The notes under the pieces were generated by a model. It saw only the letters and a list, made by a program, of their open reading frames with translations. It was not told where the DNA came from and did no database searches. A stretch of 64,000 nucleotides of DNA from Betaproteobacteria bacterium. Its GTDB lineage: Bacteria > Pseudomonadota > Gammaproteobacteria > Burkholderiales > Rhodocyclaceae. Shown piece by piece: positions 40,857-49,513 of the stretch. The stretch is from contig JAHRYN010000001.1 in assembly GCA_020621405.1 (NCBI GenBank), positions 310,001 to 374,000 on the forward strand, read 5' to 3'. Each line of letters opens with the position of its first letter. Within the stretch, counting starts at the first letter, position 1. Both the position numbers and the translations under genes were made by a program.

Positions 40857-41486
40857 ATGAACGGGCGGCAATGGCGAATCCAGCGATGCCTGGCGCTGCT
40901 TTCGATCCCGGTGGGCGCCCTGCTGGGCGTGGTCCATTCACTGGACGCCTCGGCATTCCTGCGCGCCACGCCGAAAAGTGCGGTCGCCGCGCCGGATGCT
41001 GCGCCGGATGCCCCCCGTCCCGACGCCGGACACGATGCGCGACGGATCCTGGACGAATCCGATGTCCACGACCCGGACAACCCGGAGGCGGCACGCCTGC
41101 AGCGGATAGGCGAAGCAACCCGCGACCTGCCCTACGACGCCACCGGATTCCCCGACTGGATGCGCGCACTCAGCGAGGGCCTGATACAGCCCCGCAGCGA
41201 CCTTCGGGGTACGCAGGGCATGGAAGTGCTGGATCTCGACATCATCATGAAGAACACGAAGGAAATGCCCCATGTGCGCTTTCCCCATCGTTCCCATACG
41301 CTCTGGCTGGCCTGCGCGAACTGCCACCCCGCACCGTTCGCCTCGATCGCCGGCAGCACGCACATCCGCATGTCGGACATCTTCCGCGGCCAGTACTGCG
41401 GCATGTGCCATGATCGGGTTGCATTCATCACCTTCTTTTCCTGCAACCGCTGTCACAGTGAAAGCCCGCCGGCACAAGGCAAATGA
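40857..41486 (+). CDS. c(7)-type trihaem cytochrome with N-terminal extension
   Basis: A 209-residue exported protein with a signal or anchor segment (CLALLSIPVGALLGVVHSL), an Ala/Pro/Asp-rich stretch, then the extension seen in the 27.6 and 29.2 kb proteins (DVHDPDNPEAARLQRI; FPDWMRALSEGLIQPRSDL). The trihaem domain has CANCH, CGMCH and CNRCH, entered by FPHRSHTLWLACANCH. ATG at 40857 is the start of the signal-like segment; the frame is open upstream but reads as non-coding. Predicted periplasmic electron shuttle. Confidence 0.88.
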   Translation: MNGRQWRIQRCLALLSIPVGALLGVVHSLDASAFLRATPKSAVAAPDAAPDAPRPDAGHDARRILDESDVHDPDNPEAARLQRIGEATRDLPYDATGFPDWMRALSEGLIQPRSDLRGTQGMEVLDLDIIMKNTKEMPHVRFPHRSHTLWLACANCHPAPFASIAGSTHIRMSDIFRGQYCGMCHDRVAFITFFSCNRCHSESPPAQGK

Positions 41487-41646
41487 ACGAACGACCATGC
41501 ATCCGTCCGATGCCGCACCGCACCCGCCCTGTCCAATGAGCCACCTGAACCGACATGCAGGCCATCCGCCCGGTCGGGTCGCGGATCGCCACGCGCCCGT
41601 TACGGCTTCCGGTTTCCCTGACCGACGCGAACGGACCGGTCCCGCC

Positions 41647-41662
41647 GTTGGCGGCGGCCAAC
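41647..41662. repeat. inverted repeat just upstream of the orphan kinase gene
   Basis: GTTGGC-GGCG-GCCAAC is a perfect 6+6 palindrome 29 bp before the kinase start codon. It could be an operator or an mRNA hairpin close to the ribosome-binding site. Confidence 0.3.
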
Positions 41663-41690
41663 CGGCCTGCCCCAACTGAAGAGGGATTCC

Positions 41691-43058
41691 ATGCGCGTTT
41701 CAAGCTCAAACTTCGAGACCCGACCGTTCAACCTCATCCGCTGGTTCTCGCTGACGGCGCTGATATCCGTGGCGCTGGTCAGCACATTGGCCGCGTGGGC
41801 CTTCTCCGCCTTTCTCACCGACCGGATGATCCGGCAGGAGGCGGAAATCACGGCCGGATTCGTCAGAAGCATCGTGGCCACCGAGAATGCGTACGCCTAT
41901 TTCGAAGGCACGCGGACCACGACACCGCAGCAGTTCCAGAACTTTCTCGATCACATGAACCGCATGCCGGGGGTTCTCCGGACCAATGTCTATTCGGCCG
42001 ACCGACACATGGTCTGGTCCAGCGACAGCACCCTCATCGGCCAGCACTTCGAACGCAACGACGAACTGGAAGAGGCTCTGCAGGCTGACCTGGTCATTCA
42101 CAGCGGCGTCATAGACCCGGCCCGCCTGCCGAAGTCGGAACACAAGCATCTCGAACGGACCAGCAATCACTTCATCGAGAGCTACATCCCGATCTTCGAT
42201 GTCCATGGACGTCAGGTGGTCGGCGTCATCGAGCTCTACAAGGTGCCGACCGAACTGTTCGAAGCCATGGAGGAAGGCGTGCTGCTGATCTGGGTCGCAT
42301 GCGGCGCAGCCGGCCTGTTTCTCTATGGCGCGCTGTTCTGGACCGTGCGCCGTGCCCATGGAATCATCGCCACGCAGGGCGACAAGCTGGTCGAGAACGA
42401 GTCGCTCGCCGCCGTCGGCGAAATGTGCTCGGCGGTTGCCCACGGCCTCCGCCACCCGCTGGCGTCGATCCGCGCGTCCGCCGAACTCGCGTCCGCCGAC
42501 ATCATGCCTGCAGGCGCGCAGGGACGCATCCGGGACATCATCGTCCAGGTGGATAGACTCGAGGGCTGGGTGCGCCAGTTGCTGGCCTACGCCAGACCCG
42601 CGTACATCAACCTTGCTGCGGTGGACATCAACGCTGTCGCACTGGAGAGCCTGGCCGGTTTCACCCGTGATCTGGATCAGCGCGGCATCCGGGTCTCCCG
42701 CGGACTGGCCGACGGTCTGCCTCCGGTTCGCGGCGATACGATGATGCTGTCCCAGTTGATCGGCAGCCTCATCGCCAGCGCAATGGAGGTCATGGAGTCC
42801 GGCGGAGAACTTGCGGTATGCAGCCGCCTGGATCCGGATGGCCGGGTCATCGCCGAAATCCGCGACAACGGGCCGGGCATCGCGCCTGTCGACATGGGGT
42901 TGATCTTCAAACCGTTTCTTGCCGGCAAGGCGATCGGCTCCGGATTGGGTCTGCCGCTGGTCCGTCGCGTCGTCGAAAGACTGGGCGGCACGGTCGAAGT
43001 CGATAGCGATCTGGGCAAGGGAACCGCAGTCCGGCTGTATCTGCCCGCGTGGACATGA
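41691..43058 (+). CDS. membrane sensor histidine kinase without a cognate regulator gene
   Basis: A 455-residue kinase with membrane helices at about 20-44 and 196-216 enclosing a periplasmic domain of about 150 residues. That domain contains NVYSADRHMVWSSDSTLIGQHF and YIPIFDVHGRQVVGVIELYK, a Cache-like ligand fold. No clear HAMP is seen. The transmitter has an H-box AVAHGLRHPLASIRASAEL (His251), then EIRDNGPGIAP and GSGLGLPLVRRVVERLGG. GAAGAGGG precedes the ATG. It is the last plus-strand gene before ppsR and no response regulator adjoins it, so it may feed the NtrC-type regulator at 9.5 kb. That cross-talk is inference. Confidence 0.88.
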   Translation: MRVSSSNFETRPFNLIRWFSLTALISVALVSTLAAWAFSAFLTDRMIRQEAEITAGFVRSIVATENAYAYFEGTRTTTPQQFQNFLDHMNRMPGVLRTNVYSADRHMVWSSDSTLIGQHFERNDELEEALQADLVIHSGVIDPARLPKSEHKHLERTSNHFIESYIPIFDVHGRQVVGVIELYKVPTELFEAMEEGVLLIWVACGAAGLFLYGALFWTVRRAHGIIATQGDKLVENESLAAVGEMCSAVAHGLRHPLASIRASAELASADIMPAGAQGRIRDIIVQVDRLEGWVRQLLAYARPAYINLAAVDINAVALESLAGFTRDLDQRGIRVSRGLADGLPPVRGDTMMLSQLIGSLIASAMEVMESGGELAVCSRLDPDGRVIAEIRDNGPGIAPVDMGLIFKPFLAGKAIGSGLGLPLVRRVVERLGGTVEVDSDLGKGTAVRLYLPAWT

Positions 43059-43152
43059 ACAGCGCCGTTCCGCTTCCGTCGTGTTCCCGGTCCCCGTCGT
43101 ACTGAACGCAGGCACGCCTCCTCGCCGCCCTGCGCCCTGCCGCACGTCAGCC

Positions 43153-43196
43153 CCGACAATCCCGTTCCGATAACATCCCGCATGCGGGATTGTCGG
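43153..43196. promoter_or_regulatory. nested inverted repeats upstream of ppsR
   Basis: The outer arms CCGACAATCCCG (43153-43164) and CGGGATTGTCGG (43185-43196) pair over 12 bp. Nested against the right arm is ATCCCG-CATG-CGGGAT (43175-43190). There is no T-run. It may be an operator, an mRNA structure, or the right-hand end of the cytochrome island. Confidence 0.45.
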
Positions 43197-43258
43197 TTCA
43201 TCGACGTTTCTGCCCGGGTTTTCGCGCCAGAATGGGCGACCGAAACACGATTCAATGA

Positions 43259-44086
43259 ATGGACAAACCGATGCGAACCGTCTTCTTCATCTCCGACAGC
43301 ACCGGCATCACCGCCGAAACCTTGGGCCGCAGCCTGCTCTCGCAGTTTGAAAGCGTGCGCTTCCGACAGACCCGCGTTCCGTTCGTCGATTCGGTGGATA
43401 ACGCACTCGACTGTGTCGAGCGCATGACGGAGGCAAAGATGCGCGACGGCGTGCGACCCATCGTGGTGACGTCGATCGTGAATACCGAGGTCGCGCATAC
43501 CGTGCGTCAGGCCGACGCGTTGTTCCTCGACATGTTCGAGCACTTCGTCGGTCCGCTCGAGGAAGAACTGGGACTGCCCGCCAATCACAATGTCGGTCGC
43601 CCGAAGAGCATGGAAGAAAGCGCCGACTATCAGAGGCGGATCGAAGCGATCAACTTCTCGCTGGCGCACGACGACGGCATGTCGCACAAGGAACTGCAGC
43701 AGGCCGACGTGATCCTGGTCGGCGTATCGCGCTCGGGCAAGACGCCGACCAGCCTTTACATGGCCATGCAGTTCGGCGTGAAGGTGGCGAACTACCCGCT
43801 GATTCCGGAAGATTTCGAACGCGCGAAACTGCCGACCGAACTCGTGAAGTATCGCGACAAGCTGTTCGGACTGACCATTTCGCCCGACCGTCTGGCGCAG
43901 ATCCGCGAGGAACGCCGCCGCGGCAGCCATTACGCGTCTCAGGCCAACTGCCGCTACGAGGTCGAGGCGGCGCAGAAGCTGATGCGCATGGAAGGCATAC
44001 GCTGGCTCGACTCGACCCACAAGTCGATCGAGGAAATCGCCGCCATCGTGCTGCAGGCGGTCGATCTTGAGGACCGGCTGATCTGA
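43259..44086 (+). CDS. ppsR: PEP synthase regulatory kinase/pyrophosphorylase
   Basis: This 275-residue DUF299 enzyme inactivates PEP synthase by ADP-dependent phosphorylation of a threonine and reactivates it by phosphate-dependent dephosphorylation. Family motifs are MRTVFFISDSTGITAETLG at the start, the P-loop GVSRSGKTPTSLYMA near 155-169, and KVANYPLIPEDF. The length is typical. Start is ATG 43259, with an alternative at 43271. In E. coli and many proteobacteria it is the divergent neighbour of ppsA; here the whole cytochrome island separates them. Confidence 0.96.
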   Translation: MDKPMRTVFFISDSTGITAETLGRSLLSQFESVRFRQTRVPFVDSVDNALDCVERMTEAKMRDGVRPIVVTSIVNTEVAHTVRQADALFLDMFEHFVGPLEEELGLPANHNVGRPKSMEESADYQRRIEAINFSLAHDDGMSHKELQQADVILVGVSRSGKTPTSLYMAMQFGVKVANYPLIPEDFERAKLPTELVKYRDKLFGLTISPDRLAQIREERRRGSHYASQANCRYEVEAAQKLMRMEGIRWLDSTHKSIEEIAAIVLQAVDLEDRLI

Positions 44087-44099
44087 CGACGCGACGCGC

Positions 44100-45368
44100 T
44101 CACGGTGCGCCCAGGGCGCAGAACACATAGTCGTGCAGCGCCACGCCGTCGCCTGCCAGCGCTACCGGCAGGAAATGGGGCGGCAAGTGATCATCGGGCT
44201 GCCCGTCGAGCACGCGGGCATAGCGGATGGCCGCGGCACCGGCATCGAAGCTGCGCACGATTTCCGCTCTGGCCTCGCGCCGCAGCGACGCCTGCAGCAG
44301 CGGGCTGTCGAGCAGGCGCAGCACCGCCTCGACGATGCCTTCGCTGTCGAGCGGATCGACCAGAAGCGCATTGATGCCGTGGCGCACCACCTCGCGTACT
44401 GGCGACTCGTCGGCCACCACCATCGCACAACCGCAGGCCATCGCTTCGAGCAGCGAGCGATCTACACCATCCGGCCGGCCGATATGGACGTGCACCGCGG
44501 ACACGCGCAGCATGTCCGCGATCCCGCCCTGACGCGGATTGCCCACGAAGTGCGTGCGTTGCGGGTCGACGCAGGCAGCCGCCATCCGCCGTTCCAGCCA
44601 GTCGGTCGCATCGTCGCTGAAACCAACGATCAGCGCACGGCAAGGATGGCGACGCTGCAGCAGTCCGAGCACGCGCAGGAAACCGGACAGACCGGCTCCA
44701 CCACCCGGTGCCGACGCCACATGGGTGATGACCGCATCGCCTGCGTGCAGCGTCATGCCGTCGTCGGTCACCACGACTGCTGATGGATCCGGACCGAAGG
44801 CGGCATGGCAGATGCCGTCGCGTATCACGTCGATCCGCGGCTGGAAAGTCGGGGGATAGGTGCTTTTCTGCCACCAGCCGGGGCTGATGCCGGCATCGCA
44901 ACGCGCGATGATGGACAGATCGGGTGCCGCACCCCGAGCTGACCGACCGGTATGGCCGGCGCAGTAGTGCACCAGCCGCGCATCCGGAAAGATGTCCTTC
45001 ACACGCAAGGTTTCGCCTGCACCGGGATCGGCGAGGATCACATCGGGCACATGGTTCCGCGCTCGCAGATCGAGCAGCACGCGCGCGACCGCCTCGCCGC
45101 GTCGCACGGCACTCAAAATCGTGTTAATGCGAGGCGATGTGGCGGCGATCGGCTGATGAGGGTAGCGATATCGGATCCACGGCACGTCGTCGCAGCCGGA
45201 CGAGGCATCGGAACCGATGCCGAGCACCTGCCAGCCAAGCCTGTCCGACCAGATCGGCAGAAGGTCGCGGAACGGCCCCGGAAAGTTGTGATGGATCACC
45301 AGCAGCCGCTTGCAGCCGCCACGACCGGCAGAAGCCAGCCAGTCGTGCTCCGAACAAGGCATTCCCAT
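44100..45368 (-). CDS. GT4-type glycosyltransferase
   Basis: A 422-residue glycosyltransferase of the GT-B fold, CAZy GT4 type. The N-terminal half starts LLVIHHNFPGPFRDLLPIWSDRLGWQVLG, as in family members from exopolysaccharide loci. The C-terminal half has the nucleotide-sugar motif SLLEAMACGCAMVVADESPVREVVRHGINALLVDP, with the E-x7-E element. It is cytoplasmic or membrane-associated with no export signal. It converges on ppsR, with 13 bp between them, and stands alone. Donor and acceptor sugars cannot be told. Confidence 0.8.
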   Translation of the reverse strand: MGMPCSEHDWLASAGRGGCKRLLVIHHNFPGPFRDLLPIWSDRLGWQVLGIGSDASSGCDDVPWIRYRYPHQPIAATSPRINTILSAVRRGEAVARVLLDLRARNHVPDVILADPGAGETLRVKDIFPDARLVHYCAGHTGRSARGAAPDLSIIARCDAGISPGWWQKSTYPPTFQPRIDVIRDGICHAAFGPDPSAVVVTDDGMTLHAGDAVITHVASAPGGGAGLSGFLRVLGLLQRRHPCRALIVGFSDDATDWLERRMAAACVDPQRTHFVGNPRQGGIADMLRVSAVHVHIGRPDGVDRSLLEAMACGCAMVVADESPVREVVRHGINALLVDPLDSEGIVEAVLRLLDSPLLQASLRREARAEIVRSFDAGAAAIRYARVLDGQPDDHLPPHFLPVALAGDGVALHDYVFCALGAP

Positions 45369-45664
45369 GCAGGCCGCCCTCCGTTCCGTCGCCCGACGGC
45401 ACCATGCCGCCGGCCCGAAGCGCAGCCACCTTACACATTATTCCGAATAAATAAAATAACTCTTTGACATGAGGCGGCATCGACTCCGGATACCTTGGCC
45501 GGACGCGGTCACCACCACGCCGGCAAGACACGCAGAGCAGCCGGACCGGGGTCGTCAGCCACTGAACGAAGCGCTGGATATGCGCCGGCACACAGATCGG
45601 GATACGCCGCCGGCCACTTCTATGGTGGAATACCCGCCCTGTCACGCTCGCTTTCCTAGGTTCC
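45369..45664. other. 296-bp intergenic region with an AT-rich patch
   Basis: A notably AT-rich stretch (about 45431-45468, including TTATTCCGAATAAATAAAAT and a TTGACA) lies between the divergent glycosyltransferase and DUF1841 genes. It probably holds promoters for one or both. No gene is seen. Confidence 0.4.
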
Positions 45665-46096
45665 ATGTTCAATCCCACGCGCGACCAGGCCCGGCAGTTC
45701 TTCATCGACACTTGGGCCAAACGCAACAGCCCGCAGCCACTGACCCAGATGGAAATGCTGGCGCTGACGCTGATGGGACGCCATCCCGAGTACCACGGAC
45801 TGCTCGATCAGGGGGAGCGTGCGCTGACCCGCGAGTACCCGCCGGAACTGGGCGAAACGAACCCCTTCCTGCACCTTTCGCTGCATCTGGCGATCGAGGA
45901 GCAGCTGGCCATCGACCAGCCGCCCGGACTGCGCGCCGCGTTCGAAGCCCAGCGCACCCGACTGGGTGACGAACACGAGGCGCTGCATCGCGTGGTCGAC
46001 TGCCTGGGCGAAACCATATGGCGGGCGCAGCGCGACCGGCAGCCGCCGGATGGCGCTGCCTACGTAGCCTGCGTACGCGCCGGCCTTGATGACTGA
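45665..46096 (+). CDS. DUF1841 protein
   Basis: A 143-residue cytoplasmic protein of the DUF1841 family, of unknown function and common in beta- and gammaproteobacteria. Recognisable are the opening MFNPTRDQARQFFIDTWAK and the family core NPFLHLSLHLAIEEQLAIDQP with several histidines that might bind metal. It is followed 35 bp later by the mutarotase gene on the same strand. Confidence 0.85.
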   Translation: MFNPTRDQARQFFIDTWAKRNSPQPLTQMEMLALTLMGRHPEYHGLLDQGERALTREYPPELGETNPFLHLSLHLAIEEQLAIDQPPGLRAAFEAQRTRLGDEHEALHRVVDCLGETIWRAQRDRQPPDGAAYVACVRAGLDD

Positions 46097-46131
46097 ACGC
46101 CCCTGCCACCCCTGCCCGTACCCGACACCCG

Positions 46132-46989
46132 ATGAATGAAGCCAGCGGAACCATCCAGCAGATCGACCACGCCGGCCAGCCCGCACTTTCCCTGCAGGCG
46201 GCTGACGGCGCAAACTGCCTGATCAGCCTGTTCGGCGCGCAAGTGCTGTCCTGGATTCCCGCCGGCGGCACCGACCGGCTCTACCTGTCGCCCGACGCCC
46301 GCTTCGACGGTCACAGCGCGATACGCGGCGGCATTCCGGTCATCTTTCCGCAGTTCGCCGAACGCGGCGATGGTCCGCGCCACGGCTTTGCTCGCACGCG
46401 CACATGGCAGCTGTCGGAACAGCGGATCGCCAAGGATTTCGTCACCGCCACGCTGCGCCTGAGCGACGACGAATCGAGCCGTGCCGTCTGGCCGCACGCC
46501 TTCGCGCTGGAGCTGACGGTCGTGCTCGGCGGCAACCGGCTGGACCTCGAACTGGCGGCGGAAAACACCGGCGACGCACCATTCCTTTTCGCCGCGGCAC
46601 TGCACAGCTATCTGCGCGTACGCGAGGTGGAGAACTGCCGGATCGAAGGGCTGCGCGGCAAGCGCTACATCGACGCCGCGCATGGCAACACCGTCACCAG
46701 CGACCGCTTCGACGCCGTTGTGGTCGAGGACGAAATCGACCGCCTGTACTGCGGCGCACCGGACACTATCGTGCTGAACGAATCTCCGCGCGCACTGGGT
46801 CTGCAGAGCGAAGGCTTCCCCGATCTGGTGGTCTGGAATCCGTGGGAACACAAGTGCCGCGCACTGACCGACCTGCCCGACCTCGATTTCCGCCGCATGA
46901 TCTGCATCGAACCGGCACTGGCCGAACGTCCGCTGGAACTTGCGCCGGGCGCGTACTGGACCGGACGGCACACGCTGGTTGCCGCGTAG
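46132..46989 (+). CDS. D-hexose-6-phosphate mutarotase (YeaD-like)
   Basis: A 285-residue aldose-1-epimerase-superfamily protein of the YeaD/D-hexose-6-phosphate mutarotase type, which interconverts alpha and beta anomers of glucose-6-phosphate and related sugars. Family features are ISLFGAQVLSWIP, SAIRGGIPVIFPQFAERGDGPRHGFART with the catalytic His, and DLVVWNPWEHKCRALTDLPD with the catalytic Glu nearby. Length is normal. Just after its stop comes the left copy of the 23-bp repeat bounding the nuclease island. Confidence 0.9.
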   Translation: MNEASGTIQQIDHAGQPALSLQAADGANCLISLFGAQVLSWIPAGGTDRLYLSPDARFDGHSAIRGGIPVIFPQFAERGDGPRHGFARTRTWQLSEQRIAKDFVTATLRLSDDESSRAVWPHAFALELTVVLGGNRLDLELAAENTGDAPFLFAAALHSYLRVREVENCRIEGLRGKRYIDAAHGNTVTSDRFDAVVVEDEIDRLYCGAPDTIVLNESPRALGLQSEGFPDLVVWNPWEHKCRALTDLPDLDFRRMICIEPALAERPLELAPGAYWTGRHTLVAA

Positions 46990-46992
46990 CGG

Positions 46993-47015
46993 CAGCGCAA
47001 AGGAAAACGGGCACC
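46993..47015. repeat. left copy of a 23-bp direct repeat bounding the nuclease island
   Basis: This 23-bp sequence (starting CAGCGCAAAGG, ending CGGGCACC) matches 50597-50619 except for where two G residues fall within an A-run. Unlike the right copy, it is not part of a hairpin. It begins 4 bp after the mutarotase stop codon. Confidence 0.65.
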
Positions 47016-47177
47016 CCAAGGTCAAGCCGTTAACCAATTCTGTTGAAGCGATCCGTTTTGCATGAATGATCAAATGGCCTGCTGGGCTGGCGTTAGGCAA
47101 TGAGCTTCGATTTTCGGGGCTCGTTTTTTCGGCAACCATAGAATGTCCTGGTTCGCCTACGCCCAAAAAGGCAATGG

Positions 47178-48536
47178 CTATTCATCCGTCTGACTACTAC
47201 CACCCTTGCTGTGGCCCAAGAGCGCTTCCCAGACCTCGGGAAAAAGGAAAGCGATCAGGGAGTCATATTGCGCCTCCCGGTCATAGTCCTTGTCGCCCTC
47301 GGCTAGCCGCTCCTTGTATTCCTTGACCCTCTTGGCCCAATTGCCCTTCTTGTCTTCCCGCTTCAACTGCTCGCCTCGGCCATAAACCAGCAGGGCCGCG
47401 CGGAATGCACGGATGACATTTTTGTAGCTGTTGGCGACCGTATTCGCCGCCGAAATGAAGTTCGGATGGTTCCAGCCGATACTTTCTCCCTCACGGGCGG
47501 AATAGAGTGCGTTAAGCAGACCGAGGGCATCGAACGGGTATTCGGGCAGGAAGACGCCGCGCTTCCTAAATTCCCGCTTCGCCTCCGTCCATTCGGCATC
47601 CTGCAAGGAGCGCTTCGAGTTCCGCCACCAGAGATAGAAGCGCTGCTTCAAGGCCTCCTCGCCGGCATCGCGGGCGAGTCCGGCTTTCAGGGCATCGCAG
47701 TCGCGGTAGAAGACCCGCTGCCCGGCCTGGTCGAGGGTCAGCCCGGAGAACGGCACCCGGGCATGCCGCCAGGCTTCAACGATCTCGCCGCCGACGGCGG
47801 CCGGCTCCAGCCAATGGCAATCCAGCATCAGGGCGCTCTCGGCGACGGACGCTTTCAACGTCTCCTCGCTAGCGAGGAAGAGGTTGCGGTTGTTGTTGTG
47901 GAAGATGTCGTCCTGTGTCATTCGCGCCTCCGACCCGTCGAAGGTGCGGAATACCCAGCAGAGCAGACCGCCTTCCTGCCGGTAGAAGTTCCGCCGCTCC
48001 GCGATGACATGCAGGAAGGTCGTCGAAAGCTGGATCTCGAAGGCGATCCGCGTCTCGCCCTTCCAGAGCGCCTGAACGTCGGGCTTGCGCCACTTCGAGC
48101 GGTCCATGCCGCGCCAAACTTTCTCGGACTCCACTTCGGAGAAGTTCGGATCGCGCCGCAGACTGTCGGCGATGATCTCCTTGAGCCGGATGTGAGCATG
48201 ACTCTCCTTGGCGGCGTTGTATTTGCGCGCCAGCATCTCCTCCTTGGAAAGCTCACCCCGCGTGATGGCCGGGCAGTTGCCGTTTTCGGTCCGATGCTTG
48301 AAGAAGAACCGCTTCTCGTCCTTGCGACGGCAAGAGATATAGACCCCGACCATGCAGATCGGGCAGGCATAGAGGGAGTCGCCCGCCGCGTTCGCCTCGG
48401 CCAACTCCATCCGCAGCTTTTCGAGCCGGTTGTAGTCGTTGCCGATCACCGCCCGCGCAGGCGAGATGATGCCGCTTTCGAGGTTAATGACCTCGTCGAT
48501 TTCGGGATCGGCGACGCATAGGCAGGGAACCGTCAT
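47178..48536 (-). CDS. CoiA/DUF6035-like nuclease with N-terminal zinc-finger-like region
   Basis: A 452-residue cytoplasmic protein. The N-terminal part has YACPICMVGVYISC and FFFKHRTENGNCP, the cysteine/HxxH-type region found in CoiA-like competence proteins and DUF6035. The central part has a PD-(D/E)XK-like core: helix ESHAHIRLKEIIADSL, then KPDVQALWKGETRIAFEIQLS and HVIAERRNFYRQEGGLLCWVF, with D...ExQ as likely active-site residues. The C-terminal 200 residues are helical and charged (KREDKKGNWAKRVKEYKER). The CPIC motif lacks the haem His, so it is not a cytochrome. Codon use looks less GC-biased than the chromosome. It is the last gene of a three-gene unit. Confidence 0.75.
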   Translation of the reverse strand: MTVPCLCVADPEIDEVINLESGIISPARAVIGNDYNRLEKLRMELAEANAAGDSLYACPICMVGVYISCRRKDEKRFFFKHRTENGNCPAITRGELSKEEMLARKYNAAKESHAHIRLKEIIADSLRRDPNFSEVESEKVWRGMDRSKWRKPDVQALWKGETRIAFEIQLSTTFLHVIAERRNFYRQEGGLLCWVFRTFDGSEARMTQDDIFHNNNRNLFLASEETLKASVAESALMLDCHWLEPAAVGGEIVEAWRHARVPFSGLTLDQAGQRVFYRDCDALKAGLARDAGEEALKQRFYLWWRNSKRSLQDAEWTEAKREFRKRGVFLPEYPFDALGLLNALYSAREGESIGWNHPNFISAANTVANSYKNVIRAFRAALLVYGRGEQLKREDKKGNWAKRVKEYKERLAEGDKDYDREAQYDSLIAFLFPEVWEALLGHSKGGSSQTDE

Positions 48537-48554
48537 CGCCTATCCCACCGGCGG

Positions 48555-49496
48555 TTAGGCGCTCTCGATGGAGAGCTTATGCACATGCGGCTTGAAGGCT
48601 TTCTCCAGCCGGATCATGGCGTCGACCAGGGCAGCGTGCACAGCCTCGAATTTCGCTTCGTCGTCGCGATATCCGCCGCCTTCCAGCAGCACGCGGACGC
48701 GGCAAGCCCGCTTGTTGTCCAGCCGCTGCCAATCCAGCTTGCCTTCGAAAGCCGCCTCGATCTGTTCCTTCTTGGCGTGGAGCGCGTCGAAGATCGCCTT
48801 GTTCTCCTCGTCGCATTCCTTGCCGCGGTCGATGTAGAGCTCGGCCGCCGCCTCGTGCTCCCAAACGACATAGTTGTAGGCCAGCCCGCTCTTGCCGGCG
48901 CCCGTGCCGACCCAATTCTGTTTGCCGGGGGAAATGCCGGAATGAAGCTTGGTCTTCGTCTTTGCGTAGGCCAGGAGCTTCGTCCAGAAGTTGTGCCGCA
49001 AATCATAGCGTTCCGCGAATTCTTGCTTCGCCTTGCCGACCGCCTTGGTTGATTCGCTCGGACCGACGATCAGCGTCAGGAGCGGTGCCGGAGCGGAGTC
49101 GCCAATCTGGATGGCTTCAAGCTTCAGGAGATAGAAGCTCGCCGTCGACGCCTCGTTGAGCCAGGTGATGGCGGAGACATGCTCGGGGCGCGGATCGGAG
49201 ACGATCCAAATAGCTGTTTTGGCTTCGAGGGCGACGAGGTATGTGATGACCTTACCGAGATGGTCGTGGTTCGACTTCTCCAACTGGTTCTCGATGATGA
49301 CCTTCGAACCCGATTCGTCCTCGCAAACGATATCGACTGAGAAATCGCCTGCCGCCTGCTCGCGCTCGGCGTTCGAGAGCGTGATGTCAAGGCAATCGTT
49401 CAGGACGTCGATGTTCTCTTCCAGCCAGCGCGTGAAGTCTAGCGCCTCATGTTTGAACGCGTCCCGAAGCGGGATGCGGGTGATCTTCTGAATCAT
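48555..49496 (-). CDS. DUF4268 protein with nuclease-like N-terminal domain
   Basis: A 313-residue protein. The N-terminal domain (DFSVDIVCEDESGSKVIIENQ, then LEKSNHDHLGKVITYLV) has the pattern of restriction-endonuclease-like folds, with D and ExQ as possible metal ligands. The C-terminal domain is DUF4268 (SGISPGKQNWVGTGAGKSGLAYNYVV; GKLDWQRLDNKRACRVRV). DUF4268 proteins are often found near restriction-modification and other defence genes. It lies 18 bp upstream of the CoiA-like gene and 17 bp downstream of the NERD gene, so the three are one operon. Confidence 0.8.
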   Translation of the reverse strand: MIQKITRIPLRDAFKHEALDFTRWLEENIDVLNDCLDITLSNAEREQAAGDFSVDIVCEDESGSKVIIENQLEKSNHDHLGKVITYLVALEAKTAIWIVSDPRPEHVSAITWLNEASTASFYLLKLEAIQIGDSAPAPLLTLIVGPSESTKAVGKAKQEFAERYDLRHNFWTKLLAYAKTKTKLHSGISPGKQNWVGTGAGKSGLAYNYVVWEHEAAAELYIDRGKECDEENKAIFDALHAKKEQIEAAFEGKLDWQRLDNKRACRVRVLLEGGGYRDDEAKFEAVHAALVDAMIRLEKAFKPHVHKLSIESA

Positions 49497-49513
49497 TCCA
49501 TCCTCCTTGCCGC

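Noticed and set aside
47178-48536. CPIC near the N-terminus of the CoiA-like protein as a haem motif
   Set aside because: There is no histidine after CxxC and no export signal; the cysteines belong to a zinc-finger-like region.
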